From assembly GCF_003403035.1 (NCBI RefSeq), contig NZ_QURN01000016.1, positions 1-64,000 on the forward strand: DNA of 64,000 nucleotides, written 5' to 3'. The notes beneath the pieces are model-generated. The model saw nothing but the letters and a program-made list of their open reading frames with translations, ran no database searches and was not told the origin of the DNA. Each line of letters opens with the position of its first letter. Position 1 is the stretch's first letter. This document shows positions 45,609 to 54,832 of the stretch, in pieces. The position numbers were made by a program, and so were the translations under genes. Source of the DNA: Mesorhizobium denitrificans (GTDB lineage Bacteria > Pseudomonadota > Alphaproteobacteria > Rhizobiales > Rhizobiaceae).

Positions 45609-46283
45609 TTAGCGCAGTCGCTTCGGCCTTGGATCAGCCAGTTCGCCCGCCAGACGTCGGTCGAGATAGTCGGCGCAATCGTCGATCAGCTCTTCAGCAT
45701 GGCTCGCGAAGAAGTGGTTCGCACCGGGCAGCGTTTTCTGCGTGATAGTAATGCCCTTTTGCGTGTGCAGTTTGTCCACCAGCACCTGCACATCCTTTGG
45801 CGGCGCAACCTTGTCGGCGTCGCCGTGGATTATCAGACCGGACGAAGGGCAGGGCGCGAGGAACGAGAAATCATAGGTGTTCGGCTGCGGGGCCACCGAA
45901 ATGAAGCCTTCGATTTCCGGACGGCGCATCAATAGCTGCATGCCGATCCACGCGCCGAACGAATAGCCCGCCACCCAGCAGCTTTTTGAATCCGGATGCA
46001 GCGATTGCACCCAGTCCAGCGCCGCGGCAGCATCGGAAAGTTCACCAACGCCGTGATCGAACGCGCCTTGGCTTCGGCCGATTCCACGGAAATTGAAACG
46101 CAGTGTGGTGAAATTGCGCTTCTGGAACATGTAAAACAGATCGTAGACGATCTTGTTGTTCATCGTTCCGCCAAATTGCGGGTGTGGATGCAGCACGATA
46201 GCAATCGGCGCATTCTTTTCCTTGGAAGGCTGATAGCGACCTTCGAGACGCCCTTCGGGACCGTTAAAAATAACCTCTGGCAT
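45609..46283 (-). CDS. Alpha/beta hydrolase (COG2945-like)
   Basis: A 224-residue hydrolase. VLHPHPQFGGTMNNKIV is the signature oxyanion segment of this COG, VAGYSFGAWIG the nucleophile elbow, HGDADKVAPP the acidic residue, and GANHFFASH the catalytic His. Some members are called palmitoyl-esterase-like, but no substrate is established. It starts at 46283; the frame is open to 46367. It is divergent from the Fe-S assembly operon. Confidence 0.88.
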   Translation of the reverse strand: MPEVIFNGPEGRLEGRYQPSKEKNAPIAIVLHPHPQFGGTMNNKIVYDLFYMFQKRNFTTLRFNFRGIGRSQGAFDHGVGELSDAAAALDWVQSLHPDSKSCWVAGYSFGAWIGMQLLMRRPEIEGFISVAPQPNTYDFSFLAPCPSSGLIIHGDADKVAPPKDVQVLVDKLHTQKGITITQKTLPGANHFFASHAEELIDDCADYLDRRLAGELADPRPKRLR

Positions 46284-46375
46284 AAAATACTCCGAAAGAC
46301 TCCACTTTTTGCGCTTGCTGCGCCAAAACCGGCTCGGGCAACCTTGACGCATTGCGCGGGCCGTCATAGAGCTAG

Positions 46376-46392
46376 TTTAGAATTGTTCAAAA
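46376..46392. promoter_or_regulatory. Iron control element (Irr-type) upstream of the suf operon
   Basis: TTTAGAATTGTTCAAAA is a near-perfect match to the Irr-binding iron control element TTTAGAA-N3-TTCTAAA (one mismatch, A for T in the second half). It lies 116 bases before the first gene of the Fe-S assembly operon, in the divergent gap with the hydrolase gene. Irr-type regulation of suf genes is known in rhizobia; function here is inferred from the sequence match and position. Confidence 0.65.
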
Positions 46393-46507
46393 TTGGACGA
46401 CGACAATCCCGCCCATGTAGAAGCGGCTTAGATAGGACGGCTCGATAGTCAATTTCAAGAAAATTGCGCAGCGAAGCCCTTATCAAAGAAATTGGAATGT
46501 AAACGCA

Positions 46508-47671
46508 ATGAACGGCCGGCGTGCCTATCTCGACCATAATGCGAGCGCTCCGCTGCTTGATGCAGCGCGTGCAGCTATGGTCGCGGCGATGGACCTGACC
46601 GGCAATCCGTCCTCGGTGCACGGCGAGGGGCGCAAAGTTCGCCAGTCTATCGAATCCGCGCGTCGCGATGTTGCCGCGCTGGTCAACACCAAGCCGGAGC
46701 ATATCGTTTTCACCTCGGGTGCGACAGAAGCCGCCATGACGGTGTTGACGCCTGATTGGCAGATGGGCCGGTCGCCGGTGCGCATGAGCCATCTTTATGT
46801 CTGCGCCACAGATCACCCCTGCATATTGAATGGCGGGCGCTTCACTGCCGCTCAAGTCGGCCGCATCGGCGTTGATGGGCAGGGCATTGTTGACCTTGCA
46901 GCACTTCAGAATGCGCTGGCTGAGCACAACCGCGACGAGGGTCTGCCGCTGGTCGCCATTCATGCCGTAAACAATGAAACGGGCGTGGTTCAGCCGGTCA
47001 ACGAGATTGCTGCCGTGGTTCGTCAAGCTGGCGGTGTTTTGGTTCTCGATGCGGCGCAGGCTGGTGGTCGCATCGTGCTGGATCTGGCGTCCGGCATTGC
47101 GGATTACATTCTGCTTTCGGCTCACAAAATGGGTGGCCCGAAGGGCATAGGCGCAATTGCTGCTGCATCAGACCTCATGATGCCGAAGCCGCTCGTCACT
47201 GGCGGCGGGCAGGAAAAGGGTCATCGCGCAGGCACCGAAAACCCCGTGGCAATTGCCGGCTTTGGCGCGGCTGCGGTCGCGGCAGCGCGGGCGCTTTCCG
47301 AGATTGGCCGCATCGGCGAAATGCGGGATGAGATCGAAGCGCGTATTCTGGAAATCTGCCCTGACGCGGTCATTTACAGCGCGGGTGTTCAGCGCGTTTC
47401 CAACACCACATTCTTTTCCGTTCCGGGCGTGAAGGCCGAAACCGCGCAGATCGCGTTTGATCTGGCTGGCGTATCGGTGTCCGCGGGGTCGGCATGTTCG
47501 TCCGGCAAGGTTGGCTCCAGTCACGTGTTGAAGGCGATGGGCTACGGTGACGAAAACGGTGCACTGCGCGTTTCTATTGGCGCAGCCACAACAAAAGAAG
47601 ACATTGAGGACTTTACACGCGCTCTGTCTGGGCTAATTGCACGACGCAATTCTGCGACACGCGCGGCGTGA
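46508..47671 (+). CDS. NifS/IscS-like cysteine desulfurase
   Basis: A 387-residue PLP enzyme that takes sulfur from cysteine for Fe-S assembly. The PLP lysine is in LLSAHKMGGPKG, the mobile catalytic cysteine is in SAGSACSSGKV, and HAVNNETGVVQPV and SSVHGEGR are family motifs. It belongs to class I (NifS/IscS) in contrast to SufS encoded four genes later in the same operon. It is the first gene of the operon. Confidence 0.94.
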   Translation: MNGRRAYLDHNASAPLLDAARAAMVAAMDLTGNPSSVHGEGRKVRQSIESARRDVAALVNTKPEHIVFTSGATEAAMTVLTPDWQMGRSPVRMSHLYVCATDHPCILNGGRFTAAQVGRIGVDGQGIVDLAALQNALAEHNRDEGLPLVAIHAVNNETGVVQPVNEIAAVVRQAGGVLVLDAAQAGGRIVLDLASGIADYILLSAHKMGGPKGIGAIAAASDLMMPKPLVTGGGQEKGHRAGTENPVAIAGFGAAAVAAARALSEIGRIGEMRDEIEARILEICPDAVIYSAGVQRVSNTTFFSVPGVKAETAQIAFDLAGVSVSAGSACSSGKVGSSHVLKAMGYGDENGALRVSIGAATTKEDIEDFTRALSGLIARRNSATRAA

Positions 47672-47678
47672 ACGATTA

Positions 47679-47764
47679 CCGGCTGAATTTTGCAGCCGGC
47701 GACACTACATATGGCGCAGCGGAGTGCGCCAAGGTTTGAAAACAGCCGGGAGTTTGGTCCCGGC
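47679..47764 (+). promoter_or_regulatory. Three successive perfect hairpins between the desulfurase gene and sufB
   Basis: Three perfect inverted repeats lie in the 110-base gap: CCGGCTG/CAGCCGG (47679-47685 with 47693-47699), GGCGCA/TGCGCC (47713-47718 with 47725-47730), and GCCGGGA/TCCCGGC (47745-47751 with 47758-47764). The last sits 17 bases before the sufB ATG. No T tract follows, so they do not look like terminators; mRNA processing, stability or translational control of sufB is possible. Confidence 0.5.
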
Positions 47765-47781
47765 ATGGATGGAGAACGCTG

Positions 47782-49293
47782 ATGCCTGCTGTGCAGGAGA
47801 CGATTGATACTGTCCGCAAAATAGATGTGGACCAATATAAGTACGGTTTCGAAACAGAAATCGAAACCGATAAGGCTCCCAAGGGTCTTGATGAAGATAT
47901 TATTCGCTTCATCTCGGCAAAGAAGAACGAGCCGGATTGGATGCTGCAATGGCGTCTTGAGGCTTTCCGTCGCTGGCTTACTCTTGAAGAGCCAAGCTGG
48001 GCGCGCGTCGAATACCCTAAGATCGACTTTCAGGACCTTCACTATTACGCCGCGCCGAAAAATCAGACCGGCCCACGTTCGCTGGATGAGGTCGATCCGG
48101 AACTGCTGAAAGTCTACGAAAAGCTTGGCATTCCGCTGCGCGAGCAGGAAATCCTTGCGGGCGTGCAAAAGCCGAATGGCGAAGCGGAAGCGAGCGACAA
48201 TGTATACGCATCCGGCCGTGTAGCGGTCGATGCCGTGTTCGATTCCGTCTCTGTCGTCACGACCTTCAAGGAAGAGCTTGCCAAGGCTGGCGTTATCTTC
48301 TGCTCCATCTCGGAGGCGATCCGCGAGCACCCCGAACTCGTGAAGAAATATCTCGGTTCTGTTGTTCCGACGACGGATAATTTCTACGCCACGCTGAACT
48401 CTGCGGTGTTCACGGATGGGTCTTTCGTGTTTGTCCCGAAGGGCGTTCGCTGCCCGATGGAACTGTCCACCTATTTCCGCATCAACGAAAAGAACACCGG
48501 CCAGTTTGAGCGCACGCTCATCATCGCGGAAGAGGGCGCTTACGTGTCCTATCTGGAAGGTTGCACCGCGCCGCAGCGCGATGAAAACCAGCTTCACGCA
48601 GCCGTGGTCGAGTTGATCGCGCTCGACGACGCCGAGATCAAATACTCTACCGTGCAGAACTGGTATCCCGGCGATGCGCAGGGCAAGGGCGGCATCTACA
48701 ATTTCGTCACCAAGCGTGGCGATTGCCGTGGCCACCGGTCCAAGATTTCTTGGACGCAGGTGGAAACTGGCTCCGCGATCACGTGGAAATATCCGAGCTG
48801 CATCTTGCGCGGCGACGATTCACGCGGCGAGTTCTACTCAATCGCGGTGTCCAACGGCTATCAGCAGATCGATAGCGGCACGAAGATGATCCATCTGGGC
48901 AAGAACACGTCCAGCCGCATCATCTCCAAGGGCATCGCGGCTGGCTTCTCGCAGAACACCTATCGTGGGCAGGTTACGGCTCACCGCAAGGCGACCAACG
49001 CGCGCAACTTCACGAACTGCGACTCGCTGCTGATTGGCGACCAGTGTGGCGCGCACACGGTGCCTTACATCGAAGCCAAGAACGCGACGGCCAAGTTCGA
49101 ACACGAAGCCACCACCTCGAAAATCTCCGAGGATCAGAAGTTTTACGTCATGCAGCGCGGCATCCCCGAAGAAGAGGCGATTGCTTTGATCGTCAACGGC
49201 TTCGTCAAGGAAGTCATTCAGGAACTGCCGATGGAGTTCGCCGTCGAGGCGCAAAAACTCATCGGCATTTCGCTCGAAGGCTCCGTCGGCTGA
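47782..49293 (+). CDS. sufB: Fe-S cluster assembly scaffold protein SufB
   Basis: A 503-residue SufB, the scaffold subunit of the SufBC2D complex in which Fe-S clusters are built. [18 protein letters not shown] at the N-terminus, [29 protein letters not shown] (key Cys region), and [11 protein letters not shown] are conserved. It is encoded with SufC and SufD immediately after. Confidence 0.97.
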   Translation: MPAVQETIDTVRKIDVDQYKYGFETEIETDKAPKGLDEDIIRFISAKKNEPDWMLQWRLEAFRRWLTLEEPSWARVEYPKIDFQDLHYYAAPKNQTGPRSLDEVDPELLKVYEKLGIPLREQEILAGVQKPNGEAEASDNVYASGRVAVDAVFDSVSVVTTFKEELAKAGVIFCSISEAIREHPELVKKYLGSVVPTTDNFYATLNSAVFTDGSFVFVPKGVRCPMELSTYFRINEKNTGQFERTLIIAEEGAYVSYLEGCTAPQRDENQLHAAVVELIALDDAEIKYSTVQNWYPGDAQGKGGIYNFVTKRGDCRGHRSKISWTQVETGSAITWKYPSCILRGDDSRGEFYSIAVSNGYQQIDSGTKMIHLGKNTSSRIISKGIAAGFSQNTYRGQVTAHRKATNARNFTNCDSLLIGDQCGAHTVPYIEAKNATAKFEHEATTSKISEDQKFYVMQRGIPEEEAIALIVNGFVKEVIQELPMEFAVEAQKLIGISLEGSVG

Positions 49294-49320
49294 CCGCAAT
49301 TCGTTTCAGGAAGAAGAATT

Positions 49321-50076
49321 ATGCTTGAGATCATAAACCTGCACGCAAAGATCGCCGGTACGGATACGGAGATCATCCGCGGCCTGAACCTCACCGTGAA
49401 TGCGGGCGAAGTTGCTGCCATCATGGGGCCGAACGGTTCCGGCAAATCGACGCTTTCCTACATCATCGCCGGTCGTGACGATTACGAAGTCACGGAGGGT
49501 GACATTCTCTACAACGGTGAATCCATTCTTGAGATGGACCCTGCCGAGCGCGCTACCGCCGGCATCTTCCTCGCGTTCCAGTACCCGATGGAAATACCCG
49601 GCGTTGCCACGATGGAATTCCTTAAAGTGGCGATGAATGAGCAGCGCAAGGCGCGTGGCGAAGAGCCGCTCAAGGTGCCGGAATTCCTGAAGCGCGTGAA
49701 GGAGGCCGCTGCGTCGCTCTCAATGGATATGAACATGCTCAAGCGCCCGCTGAATGTTGGCTTTTCGGGCGGAGAGAAGAAGCGCGCCGAGATCCTGCAG
49801 ATGAAGCTGCTTCAACCGAAGCTCTGCGTGCTGGACGAAACCGATTCCGGCCTCGACATTGATGCGCTGAAGATCGTCGCTGACGGCGTCAACGCGCTGC
49901 GTTCGCCAGATCGCGCGGTGCTGGTCATCACGCACTATCAGCGCCTGCTGGATTACATTGTGCCGGACAAGGTACACGTCCTCTACAGGGGGCAGGTCAT
50001 CAAGTCGGGCGACAAGAGCCTCGCGCTGGACCTGGAAAAGAACGGCTATGCCGGAGTTATCGGCGAAGCGGCTTGA
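49321..50076 (+). CDS. sufC: Fe-S cluster assembly ATPase SufC
   Basis: A 251-residue ABC-type ATPase subunit. Walker A is GPNGSGKSTLS, the signature motif is VGFSGGEKKRAE, Walker B is LCVLDETDSGLDID and the switch histidine is in VITHYQRLL. ATP binding drives SufBD rearrangement during cluster assembly. It is a soluble protein, not a transporter. Confidence 0.97.
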   Translation: MLEIINLHAKIAGTDTEIIRGLNLTVNAGEVAAIMGPNGSGKSTLSYIIAGRDDYEVTEGDILYNGESILEMDPAERATAGIFLAFQYPMEIPGVATMEFLKVAMNEQRKARGEEPLKVPEFLKRVKEAAASLSMDMNMLKRPLNVGFSGGEKKRAEILQMKLLQPKLCVLDETDSGLDIDALKIVADGVNALRSPDRAVLVITHYQRLLDYIVPDKVHVLYRGQVIKSGDKSLALDLEKNGYAGVIGEAA

Positions 50077-50079
50077 GGA

Positions 50080-51351
50080 ATGGCCATGAATATGCACGCA
50101 CAGATGCACACAGCAGCCGAAAAGGCGCTGCTTGACGCATATGATCAGCGCATGGCGGACCTGCCGGGCGATAGCGCGGTTGCGGTGAAGCGCGACAATG
50201 CGATTGAAATGCTCAAGGCCGGGTTGCCAACCAAGCGCATTGAGGCCTGGCATTACACCGATCTGCGCCGTCTACTCACCTCGGTTCCAGATTTCGAACC
50301 TGCAGGAAACGCGAAGGCGCTCGATCCGCTGATCGAAGGATCCGCCGTTCTAGCGATCCTGAACGGTCAGACCACGGGCCATCTGAATAATGTTGAAGGC
50401 GTAACCGTCGAGCGTGTTTTTGAAAAGCTGCAGAACGGCAGCCTCGCGCCTGCACTTGAGCCCGATGGCAACGACGATGCTATCGGCGCGCTGAACACCG
50501 CTTTCGTGTCGGATGGCTGGCATGTCACGGTTGCGGATGGCACGGAGCTGACAACACCTCTCGAACTGCAAGACACGCAGGATGGTGGGCAGGTACACCT
50601 GGGTCTGCCGGTACACATTGGCAATAGCGTGAAGGCGACCATTGTCGAGCGTCACGCCGGTAAGCGGCCGGGTTTGACCAGTTGCGTTACGAACCTGGTT
50701 GTCGGCGACGATTCCGAAGTTCTGTGGCTGATCGTGCAGGAGCAGCCGGAAGCGGCAACGCACCTCGCGCAGTTCAATGCGTGGATCGGCAAGAACGCGC
50801 GGCTCACCGTGTTCGTCATGAATTCGGGCGGCAAGCTCGTTCGTCAAGAAATCCGCGTCATCACCAAGGGCGAAGGCTCCGATTTCCAGCTTCGCGGCAT
50901 CAATCTGCTCGCGGGCGAAACGCATACGGACGTCACCATGGTGCTTGACCATGCCGTTCCGAACACCACGTCGCGCGAACTCATCCGCAACATCGTCACG
51001 GGCAGGGCGCATGGCGTGTTTCAGGGGCGCATCAATGTGCACCAGATTGCGCAGAAGACCGACGCCAAGATGGCTTGCAACACGCTGCTGTTGTCGGACG
51101 ATGGCGAGTTCTCGACAAAGCCTGAGCTCGAAATCTTCGCTGACGATGTTGCCTGCGGCCACGGCGCAACCGTCACCGAAATCGACAAGAACCATCTGTT
51201 TTACCTGATGGCGCGCGGCATCGATGAGAAAACGGCGCGCGGTCTGCTGGTGAAAGCGTTCCTCGCCGAAGTCATTGAGGAATTGGAAGTTGAGTCGGTC
51301 GTCGAGGCGCTTGAATCCCGCCTTGATGCCTGGTTCGCAACACACGGCTAG
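50080..51351 (+). CDS. sufD: Fe-S cluster assembly protein SufD
   Basis: A 423-residue partner of SufB. A helical N-terminus (residues about 1-60, with PTKRIEAWHYTDLRRLL) leads to the right-handed beta-helix core, and the C-terminus carries CGHGATVTEIDKNHLFYLMARGID, with the conserved Cys/His pair thought to sit at the SufB-SufD interface. The gene begins three bases after sufC. Confidence 0.96.
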   Translation: MAMNMHAQMHTAAEKALLDAYDQRMADLPGDSAVAVKRDNAIEMLKAGLPTKRIEAWHYTDLRRLLTSVPDFEPAGNAKALDPLIEGSAVLAILNGQTTGHLNNVEGVTVERVFEKLQNGSLAPALEPDGNDDAIGALNTAFVSDGWHVTVADGTELTTPLELQDTQDGGQVHLGLPVHIGNSVKATIVERHAGKRPGLTSCVTNLVVGDDSEVLWLIVQEQPEAATHLAQFNAWIGKNARLTVFVMNSGGKLVRQEIRVITKGEGSDFQLRGINLLAGETHTDVTMVLDHAVPNTTSRELIRNIVTGRAHGVFQGRINVHQIAQKTDAKMACNTLLLSDDGEFSTKPELEIFADDVACGHGATVTEIDKNHLFYLMARGIDEKTARGLLVKAFLAEVIEELEVESVVEALESRLDAWFATHG

Positions 51352-51355
51352 TTCA

Positions 51356-52597
51356 ATGGATCACAAAGTCGAAGTCCAGCCTTATGATGTCGAGGCCATC
51401 CGCCGCGACTTCCCGATCCTGTCTCGTGAGGTTTATGGTAAGCCATTGATCTATCTGGACAACGGTGCGTCTGCGCAGAAACCGCAGGTGGTGCTGGATA
51501 CGATCCAGCACGCCTATTCTCAGGAATATGCCAACGTCCATCGCGGCCTGCACTTCCTCTCCAACGCGGCCACTGATGCTTACGAAAAAGCGCGCGAAAC
51601 CGTCCGTCGCTTCCTGAACGCGCCATCGGCGGATAATATCATCTTCACCTCGAACTCCACCGCTGCCATCAACACCGTGGCTTATGGTTTCGGCATGCCG
51701 AACATTGGCGATGGCGACGAGATCGTCCTGTCCATTTTGGAGCATCACTCCAATATCGTGCCGTGGCATTTCATCCGCGAGCGTCAGGGCGCAAAGCTGG
51801 TTTGGGTGCCGGTCGATGATCTCGGCGCATTCCATATCGAAGATTTTGAGCGCTCGCTCACGCCGCGCACCAAGCTGGTCGCCATCACCCAGATGTCGAA
51901 TGCGCTGGGAACCATCACGCCGATCAAGGAAATCTGTCGCATCGCACATGCGCGCGGCATCCCGGTTCTGGTGGATGGAAGCCAGAGCGCAGTCCATCTG
52001 CCGATCGATGTGCAGGATCTCGATTGCGACTTCTACGTGTTCACCGGCCACAAGGTTTACGGTCCGTCAGGCATCGGTGTTCTCTACGGCAAGGCCGAAA
52101 TGCTGGATCGCATGCGCCCCTTCATGGGTGGTGGCGAGATGATCGAGCAGGTGACGACGGAAAACGTGACCTACAACGCCCCGCCACATCGCTTTGAGGC
52201 CGGCACACCGCCCATCGTTCAGGCCATCGGCTTGGGTGCGGCGCTTGACTACATGGATTCGGTCGGGCGCGAGCGCATCGCTGCGCATGAGGCCAAGTTG
52301 AAAGACTACGCGCATGAACGGCTGCGCGCTATTAACTCGCTTCGCATCATCGGCGATGCACCAGACAAGGGCGCTATCATCTCCTTCGAGCTGCAGGGCA
52401 TCCATGCCCATGATGTCTCGATGGTGATCGACCGTCAGGGTGTGGCGGTGCGCGCCGGCACGCATTGTGCGCAGCCGCTGTTGCAACGCTTCGGTGTCAC
52501 TTCTACATGCAGAGCGAGCTTCGGCATGTATAATACCATGGCCGAAGTAGACGCATTGGCGGAAGCGCTTGAAAAAGCGCGCAAATTTTTCGGGTGA
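51356..52597 (+). CDS. sufS: Cysteine desulfurase SufS
   Basis: A 413-residue class II cysteine desulfurase. The PLP lysine is in FYVFTGHKVYGPSGIG and the catalytic cysteine in VRAGTHCAQPLL; RRDFPIL near the N-terminus is typical. The start ATG at 51356 lies four bases after the sufD stop; the frame is open upstream inside sufD. No sufE or sufU partner is visible in the window. Confidence 0.96.
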   Translation: MDHKVEVQPYDVEAIRRDFPILSREVYGKPLIYLDNGASAQKPQVVLDTIQHAYSQEYANVHRGLHFLSNAATDAYEKARETVRRFLNAPSADNIIFTSNSTAAINTVAYGFGMPNIGDGDEIVLSILEHHSNIVPWHFIRERQGAKLVWVPVDDLGAFHIEDFERSLTPRTKLVAITQMSNALGTITPIKEICRIAHARGIPVLVDGSQSAVHLPIDVQDLDCDFYVFTGHKVYGPSGIGVLYGKAEMLDRMRPFMGGGEMIEQVTTENVTYNAPPHRFEAGTPPIVQAIGLGAALDYMDSVGRERIAAHEAKLKDYAHERLRAINSLRIIGDAPDKGAIISFELQGIHAHDVSMVIDRQGVAVRAGTHCAQPLLQRFGVTSTCRASFGMYNTMAEVDALAEALEKARKFFG

Positions 52598-53001
52598 ATG
52601 TTGTGGAACAGTCCAGCAATCCTGAAATCGAAAAGCCTGAGGCTCATGAGGAAGCGCACGGCACGCTTTCGGCAACCGCGATTCCTCAAGATGAACTGGC
52701 GCGCCTGACCGACGATATCATCTCGGCGCTCAAAACGGTCTATGATCCTGAAATTCCGGCAGACATCTACGAATTGGGCCTGATCTATAAGATCGATATC
52801 GAAGACGACCGAGCGGTCAAGATCGACATGACGCTCACGGCCCCAGGCTGTCCGGTTGCCGGCGAAATGCCGGGCTGGGTGGAAAACGCCGTTGGGGCGG
52901 TCGAAGGCGTGTCTGGCGTTGAAGTGAAGATGGTGTTTGATCCGCCGTGGACACCGGATCGCATGTCCGAAGAGGCGCAGGTGGCGGTCGGCTGGTACTG
53001 A
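52594..53001 (+). CDS. sufT: SUF system accessory protein SufT (DUF59/MIP18 family)
   Basis: A 135-residue MIP18-family protein that helps in Fe-S maturation. ALKTVYDPEIPADIYELGLI and DMTLTAPGCPVAGEMPG (conserved Cys) are signatures. A GTG start overlaps the sufS stop (GTGA). The N-terminal 40 residues are acidic and low in complexity. Confidence 0.93.
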   Translation: MNVVEQSSNPEIEKPEAHEEAHGTLSATAIPQDELARLTDDIISALKTVYDPEIPADIYELGLIYKIDIEDDRAVKIDMTLTAPGCPVAGEMPGWVENAVGAVEGVSGVEVKMVFDPPWTPDRMSEEAQVAVGWY

Positions 53002-53088
53002 CGGCTTGCGTCCGGCTGAAATCTTCACCATATTAGCGCAATGTAATCATTCCGCAGGCTTTTGAACCTGGTGTGAGTGGAGAATGAA

Positions 53089-53469
53089 ATGGGACGTTTC
53101 AGCGTCATCAGCATGACCGACCGCGCGGCAGAGCGCGTCCGCGAAATTGTGGCTACCCGTGGCGGCGCAAAAGGCATTCGCCTTGGCATCAAAAAGGGCG
53201 GCTGCGCGGGCATGGAATATACGGTCGATCTCGTTACAGAACCGAAACCCGGCGATGATCACATAGAACATGCAGACGCAAATGTCTGGGTCGCGCCTGA
53301 GGCTGCTCTGTTTCTTCTCGGCACGCAGATGGATTTCGAGGTCACGCAGTTGCGCACTGGCTTCACGTTCAACAACCCGAACCAAAGTTCAGCTTGCGGT
53401 TGCGGCGAGTCGGTTGAGCTAAAGCCTGCCGACCTCAAGGCATTGGCTGAAGCGCGCGCTGGTGCCTGA
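53089..53469 (+). CDS. sufA: A-type Fe-S carrier protein SufA/IscA
   Basis: A 126-residue HesB/IscA-type carrier. The three cluster cysteines are present: GGCAGMEYTVDL and SACGCGESVEL. It carries Fe-S clusters from SufBCD to client proteins. ATG at 53089 is preferred over GTG at 53077 because GGAGA lies at the right distance. The symbol sufA is by operon context; other annotations would use iscA or erpA. Confidence 0.93.
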   Translation: MGRFSVISMTDRAAERVREIVATRGGAKGIRLGIKKGGCAGMEYTVDLVTEPKPGDDHIEHADANVWVAPEAALFLLGTQMDFEVTQLRTGFTFNNPNQSSACGCGESVELKPADLKALAEARAGA

Positions 53470-53789
53470 TGGACGACGACGATCTGCGCGACATGTTTGC
53501 GGGCCTCGGCCCGATCACGATCAAGCGTATGTTCGGCGGAAAAGGCGTATACTACAACGGGTTGATTACTGCGCTGGTGGTGCAGGGAGAACTGTTGCTG
53601 AAAGCCGATGCGGTCAGCGCGCCACAGTTCGAGGCTGCCGGTTCAACGCAATGGACGTATGAGAGCCGGAAAGGCAAAACCGCCGCAATGCCGTATTGGT
53701 CGGTTCCCGACGCGGCAATTGACGATCCAGACGAATTGACGATTTGGGCACGCAAGGCTTACGAAGCGTCTATTCGCACCGCCAAATAG
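53469..53789 (+). CDS. TfoX/Sxy N-terminal domain protein
   Basis: A 106-residue protein with the TfoX N-terminal fold: ITIKRMFGGKGVYYNGLITA and YWSVPDAAIDDPDELTIWA. In Gammaproteobacteria TfoX/Sxy promotes competence; the role of single-domain alphaproteobacterial members is unknown. Its ATG overlaps the sufA stop codon by one base, so it is probably in the suf transcript. Confidence 0.88.
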   Translation: MDDDDLRDMFAGLGPITIKRMFGGKGVYYNGLITALVVQGELLLKADAVSAPQFEAAGSTQWTYESRKGKTAAMPYWSVPDAAIDDPDELTIWARKAYEASIRTAK

Positions 53790-54832
53790 TGGCGACTTCA
53801 CGAGCAACAGGCAATCTGGTGGCACTTTATACCAACGCGCTCCGATCGGGCACCAAGGTCTTCTCTGTCGCGCCGATGATGGACTGGACTGACCGCTGCT
53901 GCCGCTTCTTTCACCGGAAGCTGACGCGCAAGGCGTTGCTTTACACTGAAATGGTCGTTGCCGACGCGGTGATTCACGGTGACCGTAAGCGCTTGCTCGG
54001 TTTCGATTCCGTCGAACACCCCGTCGCGTTGCAGCTTGGCGGCTCTGACCCTGCGAAGTTGATGCAGGCGGCGCGCATCGCTGCTGAGTTTGGCTATGAC
54101 GAGATCAATCTGAACGTCGGCTGTCCGTCTGATCGCGTTCAGTCAGGCACGTTTGGCGCGTGCCTCATGCGCACACCCGATCTGGTTTCAGATTGCGTTG
54201 CTGCCATGAAGCAGACTGTCGCCATTCCCGTCACCGTAAAATGTCGCATCGGCGTTGACGAGCAGGATGTGGAGCAGGCGCTTGATGCGGTTGCCGATGG
54301 CGTATTTGCCGCCGGGGCGGATGCGCTTTGGGTGCACGCGCGCAAGGCGTGGCTTCAGGGATTGAGCCCGAAGGAAAACCGTGAAATTCCACCGCTGGAT
54401 TATGGCCGGGTTTATCGCCTGAAAGCGCGCTACGCAGACAAATTCATCGGCATCAATGGCGGCATCACGACGCTCGATGAGTCAATGAACCACCTCAATC
54501 ATGTCGATGGCGTCATGCTCGGGCGCGCGGCCTATCACACGCCGCTAGTGCTTGCCGGTATAGACGCCGCCCTTGACGGTGCGCCGGTCCGAGACATCGA
54601 TTTCGATCAGCTTTGCTATGAAATGGCTCGCTACGCAGACCAGCACATCGCAGATGGCGGCAAGCTTTCGCATGTCACGCGCCACATGGTTGGTTTGTTC
54701 CACGGTATGGCTGGCGCACGGCGCTTTCGACAAATTCTCTCGACCGACGCCAACAAGCCGGGCGCAACATCAGATGTTTTGCGCGCGGCCTTCGCGTCCG
54801 TCGCATCTCAAAATGAAGATGCGGCCGCCTGA
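53789..54832 (+). CDS. dusA: tRNA-dihydrouridine(20/20a) synthase DusA
   Basis: A 347-residue flavoenzyme that reduces uridine to dihydrouridine at positions 20/20a in the tRNA D-loop. SVAPMMDWTDRCCRFFHR, NLNVGCPSDRVQSG (catalytic Cys), VTVKCRIGVDE and FIGINGGI are DusA signatures. Start is uncertain: GTG at 53789 overlaps the TfoX stop and is used here; GTG at 53819 is also possible. It ends flush against the convergent purB stop. Confidence 0.93.
   Translation: MATSRATGNLVALYTNALRSGTKVFSVAPMMDWTDRCCRFFHRKLTRKALLYTEMVVADAVIHGDRKRLLGFDSVEHPVALQLGGSDPAKLMQAARIAAEFGYDEINLNVGCPSDRVQSGTFGACLMRTPDLVSDCVAAMKQTVAIPVTVKCRIGVDEQDVEQALDAVADGVFAAGADALWVHARKAWLQGLSPKENREIPPLDYGRVYRLKARYADKFIGINGGITTLDESMNHLNHVDGVMLGRAAYHTPLVLAGIDAALDGAPVRDIDFDQLCYEMARYADQHIADGGKLSHVTRHMVGLFHGMAGARRFRQILSTDANKPGATSDVLRAAFASVASQNEDAAA

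Noticed and set aside
47542-48735. Long minus-strand frame opposite sufB
   Set aside because: Antisense to the well-supported sufB gene; no recognisable motif.
50350-51345. Long minus-strand frame opposite sufD
   Set aside because: Antisense to sufD; composition only reflects the third-position bias of the real gene.
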